DNA of 64,000 nucleotides, taken from the NCBI RefSeq assembly GCF_016863175.1, contig NZ_BOOJ01000046.1:1-64000 (forward strand). The letters are read 5' to 3'. The position numbers and the translations under genes were made by a program. The notes beneath the pieces are model-generated. The model did not search any database and had not been told where the DNA came from. It saw only the letters and a list, made by a program, of their open reading frames with translations. This document shows positions 51,031 to 58,966 of this stretch, one piece after another; the stretch's first letter is position 1, and the number at the start of each line of letters is the position of its first letter. This DNA comes from Paraplanobispora siamensis (GTDB taxonomy: Bacteria; Actinomycetota; Actinomycetes; Streptosporangiales; Streptosporangiaceae).

Positions 51031-51999
51031 ATGACCGTTAGAGGTGTTCTCGCGTCCCTGGCCGCCGGGACCTGTGCCCTGCCGGTACTGCTCGTGGCCC
51101 AGCCCGCCGCCGCGGGCAGCCCGGTGATCCGCTCGATCACCCTGCGCCCGGCCGAACCGGTGGTCCGTCCCGACAACGCCGTACGGCTGGTGATCGACGT
51201 GGTCGCCCGGGGGGTGTCCGGCCCCGACGGGGTGACGGTCCGGGTCGAGCCCGGTGCGGCGCCCCATTCCCAGCCCCCGCCCGTGCCCGAACCCGGCCCG
51301 GTCCCGCCGCCGGCCCCGTCCTCGGGGACCGACCCCTCACTGTGGTCTCCCGGCGCGGAGCCGTCCGTACCGGAGGGGGACGCCTCGTCCGAGGAGGTGC
51401 CCTCTCCCTCGGCGGAGGCCTCGTCCGGAGGGACGAGCGCTCCCGTGGTCGAGCCGACCGTGCCCGAGACGCCCGTCCCGTCCGCGGGGGCGCCCTCTCC
51501 GGGAGGCACTCCGGCGCAGAGCCCTCCCGCGCGCGTCGGGCAGGACTGGGAGACCTGGCGGTTCCTGCCGGAGAAGCGGCTGAACCGGTGGTACCCGGCC
51601 GGCCGGTGGACGATCACGGCCGTCGCCAGGAGCGCGGACGGCACGGTGGCCGTCAAGCACCTCGAGTTCCGGCTGAGGCGGGAGACCGTGTTCAGGGCGG
51701 TCGAAGCGGTCAAGGAGGATGGGGCCGTGGCGGTCAGGGGCGTGCTGAACCGGGTGGACCCGCAGGGCTATCTGGACTACGCCCCGTTCGCCGAGCAGCC
51801 GGTGGACATCCTCTACCGCCGGGAGGAGACGGACCGCTGGGAGAGAGTCTCCTCGGCGAAAACGGACAGCATGGGATATTTCTCCAGGAAAGTACGAGAC
51901 CACCGTCGTGGGGACTGGCGGGTCCGCTTTCCTGGGACGCCGCGATTCGCTCCGGGTCTGAGCCGGATCATCGAAATCGGCAAAAGCGACAATCAGTAG
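51031..51999 (+). CDS. secreted protein with proline-rich linker and beta-sandwich-like C-terminus
   Basis: A 322-residue precursor. The signal peptide ends around AQPAAAGSP. Residues about 22-70 form a first beta-rich unit (VIRSITLRPAEPVVRPDNAV). A long Pro/Ser/Glu-rich spacer (about 75-170) follows. The last 110 residues share a pattern with the next gene and with 58356-58805: V.GVL, VDILYRRE, W..V...TDS.GYF, WRVRFPGT. No enzyme motif is seen. Probably a cell-wall-associated binding or adhesion protein (inference). Confidence 0.7.
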   Translation: MTVRGVLASLAAGTCALPVLLVAQPAAAGSPVIRSITLRPAEPVVRPDNAVRLVIDVVARGVSGPDGVTVRVEPGAAPHSQPPPVPEPGPVPPPAPSSGTDPSLWSPGAEPSVPEGDASSEEVPSPSAEASSGGTSAPVVEPTVPETPVPSAGAPSPGGTPAQSPPARVGQDWETWRFLPEKRLNRWYPAGRWTITAVARSADGTVAVKHLEFRLRRETVFRAVEAVKEDGAVAVRGVLNRVDPQGYLDYAPFAEQPVDILYRREETDRWERVSSAKTDSMGYFSRKVRDHRRGDWRVRFPGTPRFAPGLSRIIEIGKSDNQ

Positions 52000-52147
52000 T
52001 TAACGGGAACGAATGCCCTTGATTGTTTCCGAACTGCAATAGATTCGTCTTTTCCCAAGAGCAACTTTTCTCTACCTTGAAGCGTCTTTGACGGTAGGCG
52101 CATCCTGTCCCGGGGTGCGCTTCTTCACGGGGAGAGGAAGTTTCCAT

Positions 52148-52657
52148 ATGATGCGACGCCTTGCCACCGCACTGGCAGCGGCGACCATGAGCGCCTCCGC
52201 GCTCGCGGTCGTCGTTCCGGCACAGGCCGCGTCCGCCGCCGTGGCCGAGCCGCGCCACGACGAGACCACCCGGATCGCCGGCTTCCACGCCGACCCCAAC
52301 CCGGTCCGCAAGCACCACCGCATCTCGCTGAAGGGCCAGCTCCAGGTCGAGAACGAGTGCAGCCCCTCCGAGCGCGGCAAGGGAGCCGACTACGCGACCT
52401 CCCACGTTCCGTGTGACGAGCGCACGCGGCGCGACTGGACCGGCGAGGCCGCGGGGCAGAAGATCGTCGTACTGTTCCGTGCCGCGGGCCGGCACAAGTG
52501 GCACTACGTCGACACGATCGGCACCGGTCGTGACGGGCGCTTCTACACCGAGGTCCCGGCTTACACCACCGGTACCTTCCGCGTCATCTTCGAGGGCGCC
52601 AGGGGCCTGGCTCCCGCGGAGGCCAGGGACTGGGTGAAGGTCTACGGCCGCCGCTGA
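52148..52657 (+). CDS. small secreted protein sharing the C-terminal domain of its neighbour
   Basis: A 169-residue precursor with a signal peptide (MMRRLATALAAATMSASALA...AQA). The mature domain of about 140 residues has two cysteines (NECSPS and HVPCDE) and the pattern HHRISLKGQLQ, KIVVLFRAAG, W.YVDTIGTGRDGRF and FRVIFEGARG that also ends the preceding protein. GGAGAGGAAG precedes the tandem ATGs at 52148/52151. The AT-richer gap 52000-52147 probably holds its promoter. Function unknown. Confidence 0.72.
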   Translation: MMRRLATALAAATMSASALAVVVPAQAASAAVAEPRHDETTRIAGFHADPNPVRKHHRISLKGQLQVENECSPSERGKGADYATSHVPCDERTRRDWTGEAAGQKIVVLFRAAGRHKWHYVDTIGTGRDGRFYTEVPAYTTGTFRVIFEGARGLAPAEARDWVKVYGRR

Positions 52658-52688
52658 CGCGGCGGGCCGGTGATCCGGCACCTGCGAC

Positions 52689-52728
52689 CGCCCGGTGTCC
52701 CCTCGGGGACGCCGGGCGGTTCCTTTTC
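52689..52728 (+). terminator. intrinsic terminator with T-rich tail
   Basis: A 16-bp stem (52689-52704 with 52707-52722, one G-T pair) is followed by TCCTTTTCCC, close to the textbook form. Confidence 0.88.
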
Positions 52729-52792
52729 CCGCACTGCGCCTTCCCCGTGCCTTCCCGCGGCCGCCGTACCGCCGCGGAGCTCATCGGAGGCG

Positions 52793-53806
52793 TCACTGCA
52801 GGGCCCGCACCGCCGCGCCGAACAGCGCGGGCACGCGGTACGCGGCCGGGACGATCAGCCGGGCCGTCGCGGGGTGGCGCCGGGCCGACAGGAGCGCGCC
52901 GGTGAGCAGCCGGTGCCGCCGCGACAGCCGCGCCCAGGCCGACTCGTAGGCCTGCGGGGTACCCGTCCGCAGGCAGCCGACCAGGGCCCGTGCCGACTGC
53001 AGCGCCAGCGAGATCCCCTCACCGGTGAGCGCGTCGACGTACCCGGCCGCGTCGCCGACCAGCAGCACCCGCCCGGCGACCCGGGAGCGGACCCGCTGAC
53101 GCAGCGGACCGGCGCCGCGCACCCGGGTCGCGGCGGATCCGCCGAGCCGTTCCGCGAGTGAGGGGAAGGCCGCCAGCCGTTCGGGGAAGGCGCCGCGCCG
53201 CGAGGTCAGCACCGCCACCCCCACCAGGTTCTCGCCCACCGGGGTCACGTACGCCTCGCCGTCGGCCGCCCAGTGGACCTCCACGAAGTCGGTCCAGGGG
53301 GCGATCGGGTAGTGCTGCCGCAGGCCGTACCGGCGCGGCCCGCGACCGGGCAGCTCCAGCCCGAGCAGGGCCCGCACCGGCGAGTGCAGGCCGTCGGCGG
53401 CCACCAGCCAGCGGGCGGTGAACCCGGCCGCCTCGACGCCGTCGGTGCGCTGCCGTACCTCCGACACCCTGCCGGGCACGACCCGCACGCCCAGCTCCGC
53501 CGCGCGCCGTGACAGCGCGGCGTGCAGCACGGTACGGCGCACGCCCAGCCCGTGGCCGCCGCGGAAGTCGGCCTGCGCCTCGTGGCGCCCGTCCAGGTAG
53601 CGGATCCCGCGCAGCGGCCGGCCCTCCGCCTCGACGCCCAGCTCCCGCAGCGCGGCGGCCCCGGTGGGCATCAGGCCCTCCCCGCAGGCCTTGTCCACCG
53701 GCCCGGGCCGGGGCTCGACCACCACCGCCTCCATCCCGGCCGCCGCCGCGTGGATGGCCGTGGCCAGGCCCGCCGGTCCGCCGCCGGCGACCAGAACGTC
53801 GATCAC
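52793..53806 (-). CDS. FAD-dependent oxidoreductase of the geranylgeranyl-reductase/hydroxylase type
   Basis: A 337-residue flavoprotein. FAD motif VLVAGGGPAGLATAIHAAAAG at the N-terminus, KACGEGLMP, and the second FAD motif RVLLVGDAAGYVDALTGEGI are visible. In S. griseus a flavoprotein (SrsC) hydroxylates alkylresorcinols made by the type III PKS SrsA. This one occupies the same operon place and may act likewise, or reduce a prenyl chain, as KACGEGLMP-type proteins often do. GTG start 37 bases after the methyltransferase stop. Confidence 0.82.
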   Translation of the reverse strand: MIDVLVAGGGPAGLATAIHAAAAGMEAVVVEPRPGPVDKACGEGLMPTGAAALRELGVEAEGRPLRGIRYLDGRHEAQADFRGGHGLGVRRTVLHAALSRRAAELGVRVVPGRVSEVRQRTDGVEAAGFTARWLVAADGLHSPVRALLGLELPGRGPRRYGLRQHYPIAPWTDFVEVHWAADGEAYVTPVGENLVGVAVLTSRRGAFPERLAAFPSLAERLGGSAATRVRGAGPLRQRVRSRVAGRVLLVGDAAGYVDALTGEGISLALQSARALVGCLRTGTPQAYESAWARLSRRHRLLTGALLSARRHPATARLIVPAAYRVPALFGAAVRALQ

Positions 53807-53843
53807 GCCGGTTCACCGCCGGCCGGCCCGCCGGTCACGCCGG

Positions 53844-54392
53844 TCACGCCGGGGCCCGTCCCGGCGCCGGGACGAGCGAGGCCAGCGCCGCGTCCTCGCA
53901 CCGGATCCTGACCACCATCAGGACGGCGTTGCAGACGGTGAAGACCACGGCGGTGACCCACGCGCCGTGGACCAGGGGCAGCGCGAAGCCCTCCGCCGCC
54001 ACGGCGACGTAGTTCGGGTGGGGCAGCCAGGACAGCCGGTAGGGGCCGCCGGTCACCCGCGGCAGGCCGGGCACCACGACCACCTGGGTGTTCCACTGCC
54101 GGCCCAGCGTGGTGATGCACCACCAGCGCAGTCCCTGGGCGGCGATCACCAGGGCGAGCATGGGCCAGCCCAGCGCCGGGATGAAGGGCCGCCCGGCCAG
54201 GTACACCTCCGCCAGGCAGCCCGCCAGCAGGCCCGTGTGCAGCAGGACCATCCACGGATAGTGCCCGCGGCCGGAGACCACGCCGCCGCGGGCCAGGCTC
54301 CAGCTCATGTTGCGCCGGGCGACGACCAGTTCGGCCAGGCGTTCCACGGCGACCAGTAAGACGAGGACCAGGTACCAGGACGTCGAGGACAT
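53844..54392 (-). CDS. ICMT-family membrane methyltransferase
   Basis: A 182-residue membrane protein with four or five helices. The C-terminal segment GGPYRLSWLPHPNYVAVAAEG contains the family's P-Y-R..HPNY SAM-binding signature. In phenolic-lipid clusters the homologous SrsB O-methylates the resorcinol or quinol head group, so that is the expected role. It lies seven bases after the PKS stop and is clearly in the same operon. Confidence 0.85.
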   Translation of the reverse strand: MSSTSWYLVLVLLVAVERLAELVVARRNMSWSLARGGVVSGRGHYPWMVLLHTGLLAGCLAEVYLAGRPFIPALGWPMLALVIAAQGLRWWCITTLGRQWNTQVVVVPGLPRVTGGPYRLSWLPHPNYVAVAAEGFALPLVHGAWVTAVVFTVCNAVLMVVRIRCEDAALASLVPAPGRAPA

Positions 54393-54399
54393 CGGACCC

Positions 54400-55527
54400 C
54401 TACCAGCGCAGCAGGACGAGTTCGGAACAGAAGCCCGGGCCCATCGCGATGAGCAGGCCCGGTGTGCCCGGCGGGGGCCGCAGGGCGAGGGTGTCCCGCA
54501 GGACGTGCAGCACCGAGGAGGACGACAGATTGCCGACCTCGGCCAGCGAGCGCCAGGTGACGTCCAGCGCGCCGGGCGGCAGCCGCAGGGCCTCGGAGAC
54601 GGCCTCCAGCACCTTCGGCCCGCCGGGGTGGCACACCCAGGCGGTGACCTCCTCGGCGGTCAGCCCGTGGTCGGCCAGGAAGCCGTGCACGTCATCGGCG
54701 AGATAGGTGCGCACGACGTCCGGGACGCTCGCGTCGAGCACCACCCGGAAGCCGGTGTCGCCGACGTCCCAGCCCATCACCCCCTCCGAGCCGGGGTAGA
54801 GATGACTGCGGGTGGCCAGCACGGCGGGTCCCGCCCCGTCCGGGCGACGCCCGTCGCCGCCGTCGCCGTTGTCGCCGTCACCGCCGTCGCCACGCAGGAC
54901 CTCGTCGCCGCACAGGACCACCGCGGCCGCGCCGTCGCCGAACAGCGCGCCGGCCACCATGTTGGCGACGGAGGAGTCCTCGCGCTGCAGGGTCAGCGAG
55001 CACAGCTCGACCGAGAGCAGCACGGCCACCTGGTCCGGCCAGCCGCGCAGATAGTCGTGGACCCGGGCGATCCCGGCGGCGCCCGCCACGCATCCGAGGC
55101 CGAACACCGGTATCCGCTTGACGTCGGGGCGCAGCCCGATCCGGCCGGCCACCCGCGCCTCGATCGAGGGCGCCGCGATCCCGGTCACCGACGTGAACAT
55201 GATCATGTCCACGTCCCGCGGCGTGAGCCCGGCCTCCTCCAGCGCGCCGCAGACCGCCTCCGCCCCCAGTTCGACGGCGGTCTCGATGAACGCGTCGTTG
55301 GCCGCGCCGAGGCCGTCGAGCTTGTCGTACCGGTCGAGCGGCAGGCTCAGATGGCGGTGCCCGACCTTCGCGCCCGCGTACAGACGGTCGAGCAGCCCCC
55401 GGCTCGCGCCCTCCGGCAGGCACATCCGGGCGAACGCGTCCGCGATCTCACCCTGGGAGTAACGGTACGGCGGAAGCGCACCCCGGACCGCGGCGATACG
55501 GCTCAATCTGAACACTCCTGGCTCCAT
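54400..55527 (-). CDS. type III polyketide synthase (alkylresorcinol/alkylpyrone type)
   Basis: A 375-residue chalcone-synthase-fold enzyme. The catalytic triad is complete: Cys146 (FGLGCVAGAAG), His300 (VCHPGGPK) and Asn333 (EVGNLSSSS). It condenses a fatty acyl starter with malonyl units into a phenolic or pyrone lipid. A Gly/Asp insertion around residues 213-230 (DGGDGDNGDGGDG), encoded by a GTCGCC-type microrepeat, is unusual and lies in a surface loop. First gene of the minus-strand operon. Confidence 0.93.
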   Translation of the reverse strand: MEPGVFRLSRIAAVRGALPPYRYSQGEIADAFARMCLPEGASRGLLDRLYAGAKVGHRHLSLPLDRYDKLDGLGAANDAFIETAVELGAEAVCGALEEAGLTPRDVDMIMFTSVTGIAAPSIEARVAGRIGLRPDVKRIPVFGLGCVAGAAGIARVHDYLRGWPDQVAVLLSVELCSLTLQREDSSVANMVAGALFGDGAAAVVLCGDEVLRGDGGDGDNGDGGDGRRPDGAGPAVLATRSHLYPGSEGVMGWDVGDTGFRVVLDASVPDVVRTYLADDVHGFLADHGLTAEEVTAWVCHPGGPKVLEAVSEALRLPPGALDVTWRSLAEVGNLSSSSVLHVLRDTLALRPPPGTPGLLIAMGPGFCSELVLLRW

Positions 55528-55722
55528 CTGAACGCCCGCGAGTCCCGGTCACCCGAACCTCCCGGCCCACAGGCCACCCGAACACCCCGCTCCCTGCCCA
55601 CCCACCCCGCTGTCATGCCTGCACCATCCGCCGCCCCGGATTCCCCCAGGTCTGCCATTCACTCCACCCGCCCCGAGTCCTCGGCCGCCGTACGGCGGGG
55701 GACCGATTCCCGCGGGGAGTTC

Positions 55723-55738
55723 TAAGATCGGTCCCGTG
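55723..55738 (+). promoter_or_regulatory. leaderless promoter of the UbiA gene
   Basis: TAAGAT (55723-55728) ends seven bases before the GTG at 55736, so transcription would begin at the start codon. The 55528-55722 part of the divergent gap is strikingly C-rich on the plus strand with repeated CACCCGAAC; no gene is seen. Confidence 0.55.
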
Positions 55739-56605
55739 ACGACGAGCGGACAGTCCCGGCACGTCCACCGGCGCGGCCCGGCGGCGCTGGCGGGACTGGC
55801 GCGGGCCTGCCACCCCGGGCCGACCGCCGCGGTCACGCTCCTGACGACGGCGCTGGCCGTGGCGAGCGGGCGTGACGCCGCCGGATGCGCGCTGGTGGCG
55901 GCGGCCGTACTCGCCGGTCAGCTGTCCATCGGCTGGTGCAACGACGCCGTGGACGCCGGGCGTGACGCCGCGGCGGGACGGCGGGACAAGCCGATCGTCA
56001 GCGGCGAGGTGAGCGTCCGGACCGTACGGATCGCCGCGATCGTCGCCCTCGCGCTGTGCGTGCCGCTCTCCCTGGCCTCCGGGGTGCTCGCCGGGACCGC
56101 CCACCTCGTCGGCGTCGCCGCGGCCTGGGCCTACGACCTCGGAGTGAAGGCCACGGCGCTGTCCTGGATCCCGTACGCCGTGGGGTTCGGGTCGCTGCCC
56201 GCGTTCGTCGCGCTCGGGCTGCCCGGCCATCCGTGGCCCGCCTGGTGGGCCGTCCTGGCCGGGGCGCTGCTCGGCTGCGGCGCCCACCTGGCCAACGTCC
56301 TGCCCGACATCTCCGACGACCTGGCCACCGGCGTACGCGGATGGCCGCAACGACTCGGGCCCGCCCGCGTCCGCGCGCTCATCCCGCTCCCGCTGCTGCT
56401 GGCGACCGGCCTGCTCGTCCTCGCCCCGCCCGGCCCGCCCGCCGCCGGCGCCTGGGCCGCTCTCGGCGCGGCCTGCGTGTTCGCGGGCGCCGGTCTCGTC
56501 CTGGGAGGCCGCTCGCCGCGCGTCCCCTTCGTGGCGGCCATCGCCGTGGCGGCGGTCGACGTCGTTCTCCTGCTCGCCCAGGGCATCGGCATCACCGCTC
56601 CCTGA
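55736..56605 (+). CDS. UbiA-family prenyltransferase
   Basis: A 289-residue membrane protein with about eight helices. First Asp-rich motif NDAVDAGRD (69-77) and second motif DISDD (191-195) are present, so prenyl diphosphate binding through magnesium is intact. It is divergent from the type III PKS operon. I infer that it prenylates the phenolic product, although menaquinone or other UbiA roles cannot be excluded. GTG start, probably leaderless. Confidence 0.87.
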   Translation: MTTSGQSRHVHRRGPAALAGLARACHPGPTAAVTLLTTALAVASGRDAAGCALVAAAVLAGQLSIGWCNDAVDAGRDAAAGRRDKPIVSGEVSVRTVRIAAIVALALCVPLSLASGVLAGTAHLVGVAAAWAYDLGVKATALSWIPYAVGFGSLPAFVALGLPGHPWPAWWAVLAGALLGCGAHLANVLPDISDDLATGVRGWPQRLGPARVRALIPLPLLLATGLLVLAPPGPPAAGAWAALGAACVFAGAGLVLGGRSPRVPFVAAIAVAAVDVVLLLAQGIGITAP

Positions 56606-56756
56606 CCCGGCGCGTCGCGGTGCCGTACGGGAAGATTCAGGGTGTTTCAGCTGTTCAGACCCTCCGGGGCTGATTAATTCGGTTGCGTGGACACCACGCA
56701 TCTGGCGTTATTGGTCCCGTTCACAGCTTGATCTACCGGAGGGAGGCGACGCGGAG

Positions 56757-57944
56757 ATGACGTACAACGAGGTGATGGGTGGCCGGGCGCCAATCCGCAT
56801 GTGGGCCGACCCCGCGGAGGTCGAGCCGAACGTCGTGCAGCAGCTGCGCAACGTCTCCAACCTGCCGTGGGTGCACGGGGTCGCGGTGATGCCGGACGTG
56901 CATCACGGCAAGGGCGCCACGGTCGGTTCGGTCATCGCCATGCGGGACGCGGTCTCGCCGGCGGCGGTGGGCGTCGACATCGGTTGCGGGATGACCGCGG
57001 TGAAGACCTCCTGCAAGGTCGACAGCCTGCCCGACAACCTGGCGTACCTGCGCTCCAAGCTGGAGCAGGCGGTCCCGGTCGGGTTCGGGCACCACAAGCG
57101 TCCGGTCGACCCGACCAGGCTGCACGGCTTCAAGACCGCCGACTGGGCGGAATTCTGGAAGGACTTCGACGGCCTGGCCTCGTCCGTGCGCCCGAAGAGG
57201 GAGCGCGCCGAGGTGCAGATGGGCACGCTCGGGGGCGGCAACCACTTCCTCGAGGTCTGCGCCGACGACGAGGGCGTGGTCTGGGTGGTGCTCCACTCCG
57301 GGTCGCGCAACATCGGCAAGGAACTCGCCGAGCACCACATCGAGGAGGCGCGGCGCCTGCCGCACAACCAGGACCTGCCGGACCGGGATCTCGCGGTGTT
57401 CGTCGGGGGCACGCCGCAGATGGACGCCTACCGCAGGGACCTGTTCTGGGCGCAGGACTACGCACGCCGTAACCGGGCGGTCATGATGGCCCTGGTCTGC
57501 GACGTGCTCCGGCGCCACCTGCCCGGCATCACCTTCGAGCAGCCGATCTCCTGCCACCACAACTACGTGGCCGAGGAGCGGTACGACGACGTGGATGTGC
57601 TCGTCACCCGCAAGGGCGCGATCCGCGCGGGATCCGGCGAGTTCGGAATCATCCCCGGCTCGATGGCGACCGGCACCTACATTGTGAAGGGCCTGGGGAA
57701 CGCCGCGGCGTTCAACTCGGCCTCGCACGGTGCCGGTCGCCGGATGAGCAGGAACAAGGCCAAGAAGACCTTCACCCTGGAGGACTTCAAGGCCCAGACC
57801 ATGGGCGTGGAGTGCCGCAAGGACACCGGAGTGATCGACGAGATCCCCGCCGCCTACAAGGACATCGAGTCGGTCATGGCCGCCCAGACCGACCTGGTCC
57901 AGGTCGTCGCCCACCTGCGCCAGATCATCTGCATCAAGGGCTGA
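56757..57944 (+). CDS. rtcB: RtcB-family RNA ligase
   Basis: A 395-residue GTP/Mn-dependent ligase joining 2',3'-cyclic phosphate or 3'-phosphate to 5'-OH RNA. Motifs in order: MPDVHHGKGATVGSV, GVDIGCGM (metal Cys), GTLGGGNHFLEV, HSGSRNIG, PGSMATGTYIVKG and SASHGAGRRMSR (guanylated His). Likely role: tRNA or rRNA repair. It has no archease or rtcA/rtcR neighbour. GAGGGAGG lies upstream of the ATG; the leader from 56606 holds nothing obvious. Confidence 0.95.
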   Translation: MTYNEVMGGRAPIRMWADPAEVEPNVVQQLRNVSNLPWVHGVAVMPDVHHGKGATVGSVIAMRDAVSPAAVGVDIGCGMTAVKTSCKVDSLPDNLAYLRSKLEQAVPVGFGHHKRPVDPTRLHGFKTADWAEFWKDFDGLASSVRPKRERAEVQMGTLGGGNHFLEVCADDEGVVWVVLHSGSRNIGKELAEHHIEEARRLPHNQDLPDRDLAVFVGGTPQMDAYRRDLFWAQDYARRNRAVMMALVCDVLRRHLPGITFEQPISCHHNYVAEERYDDVDVLVTRKGAIRAGSGEFGIIPGSMATGTYIVKGLGNAAAFNSASHGAGRRMSRNKAKKTFTLEDFKAQTMGVECRKDTGVIDEIPAAYKDIESVMAAQTDLVQVVAHLRQIICIKG

Positions 57945-57952
57945 GACGCTCC

Positions 57953-58003
57953 GAGAGCCCGCACCGCAAGCGGAACCCCCGCTGACCCGCGGTGCGGGCT
58001 CTC
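57953..58003 (+). terminator. rtcB terminator
   Basis: A perfect 15-bp stem (57953-57967 with 57989-58003) with a 21-base loop, eight bases after the stop. Confidence 0.88.
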
Positions 58004-58065
58004 GTCGTCTCGCACATGATCACGACAAAGCGGAGAGCAGTACGGCGATGCGTGCCGGTCGACAG

Positions 58066-58180
58066 CCCCACCCGTGAGACGCGTCCCCGGCAGAGCGGGT
58101 GTTGCCCACCCACGCTGCGCCGTACGGCAGAAGAAGCCAGACCGCCACGCCAGGGCGCACGTGACGAAAGGTGCTGAGGA
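58066..58180 (+). repeat. dispersed ~115-bp element, copy A
   Basis: This stretch recurs in inverted orientation at 61569-61684. Shared blocks include CACCCGTGAG, GTCCCCGGCAGAGCGG, TGCCCACCC and GCTGCGCCGTAC. Identity is high in the first 70 bases and lower after. In 58004-58355 no gene is seen; the remainder (58181-58355) is nondescript and more AT-rich towards its end. Confidence 0.8.
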
Positions 58181-58355
58181 TCGATGTGTGACCGACAACC
58201 TCAACACCCTTTGCGCCCGCACCGGATGCCTATCTGGCCGAGCGGGGCTGCGCCCCTCCTGTCGCAGCCACACGCCCCGTCCGGGCGAGCAGTTCCTGAC
58301 ACCGATCCGCCAAAGTCCTTAGCATCCTTGGTGGTTTATTACTCTATGTGCCGTT

Positions 58356-58805
58356 GTGGTCGGCACGGTGCGGTCCGGTAAAGATGGTGCGGTCGTCAAG
58401 CGGATCAAGGTGAACCGCAGCGGTCAGTGGCGCGCGATATTCCCCGGTTCGGAAGGGTACGTCCGCAGCGTGTCCGACATCGGATACGTCCAGTTCAACC
58501 CGACGAGGCTCGCCGCTGTCAAGGTCCAACGAGCGGGCAAAGAGCTTCGTGTTCAAGGTCGGGTCGAGTGGCTGGGCTCGAAGTGGAACACCTGCCTGCG
58601 CCACGGTCCTGTGCTGGATCTGCACATCCAGTTCAGGGCCAAGGGTTCCGCGGTGTGGAAGGACAAAAAGCGGGTCCAGGGTTGCATTCCCTTTCACTGG
58701 TCCACGACCAAGACGAAAGAGGCCGGATCATGGCGGATCGTCTTTGACGGCGTCACGAACTACCTCCCATCGATGAGCCGGACCTTCTTCGTTAAGGCGC
58801 GATGA
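58356..58805 (+). pseudogene. truncated secreted-domain gene
   Basis: A 149-codon frame whose product carries the same domain as the secreted proteins at 51031 and 52148: KVNRSGQWRAIFPGSEGYV, then RVQGRVEW, LDLHIQFRAKGSAVWK and SWRIVFDGVTNYLP. It begins in the middle of one domain with a GTG lacking a ribosome-binding site. There is no signal peptide, and an in-frame stop lies 12 codons upstream. It looks like the 3' part of a two-domain gene whose 5' end was lost. It might still be expressed as a cytoplasmic fragment. Confidence 0.6.
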
Positions 58806-58966
58806 GCTGTTCCTCTCCAGAAAAGCGGACGGGGATCGTTTCTCGAAAGCGTTAAAGATCTGCTCAACGCGGGCTTCATGCTCATGCGGACTGCCATCAA
58901 ATGGTTTGCCCGCCGATGGCGTGCGCTGGGATGCTCAGCCGAGCAGGAACGGAGAGGAGCCGTCGA

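Noticed and set aside
57945-58355. tRNA or other structured RNA gene in the gap after rtcB
   Set aside because: No cloverleaf or conserved tRNA box was found; only the terminator and the dispersed element are visible.
58802-58855. A 17-codon frame following the truncated secreted-domain gene
   Set aside because: It overlaps by ATGA but is too short, lacks similarity to anything recognisable and has no further support.
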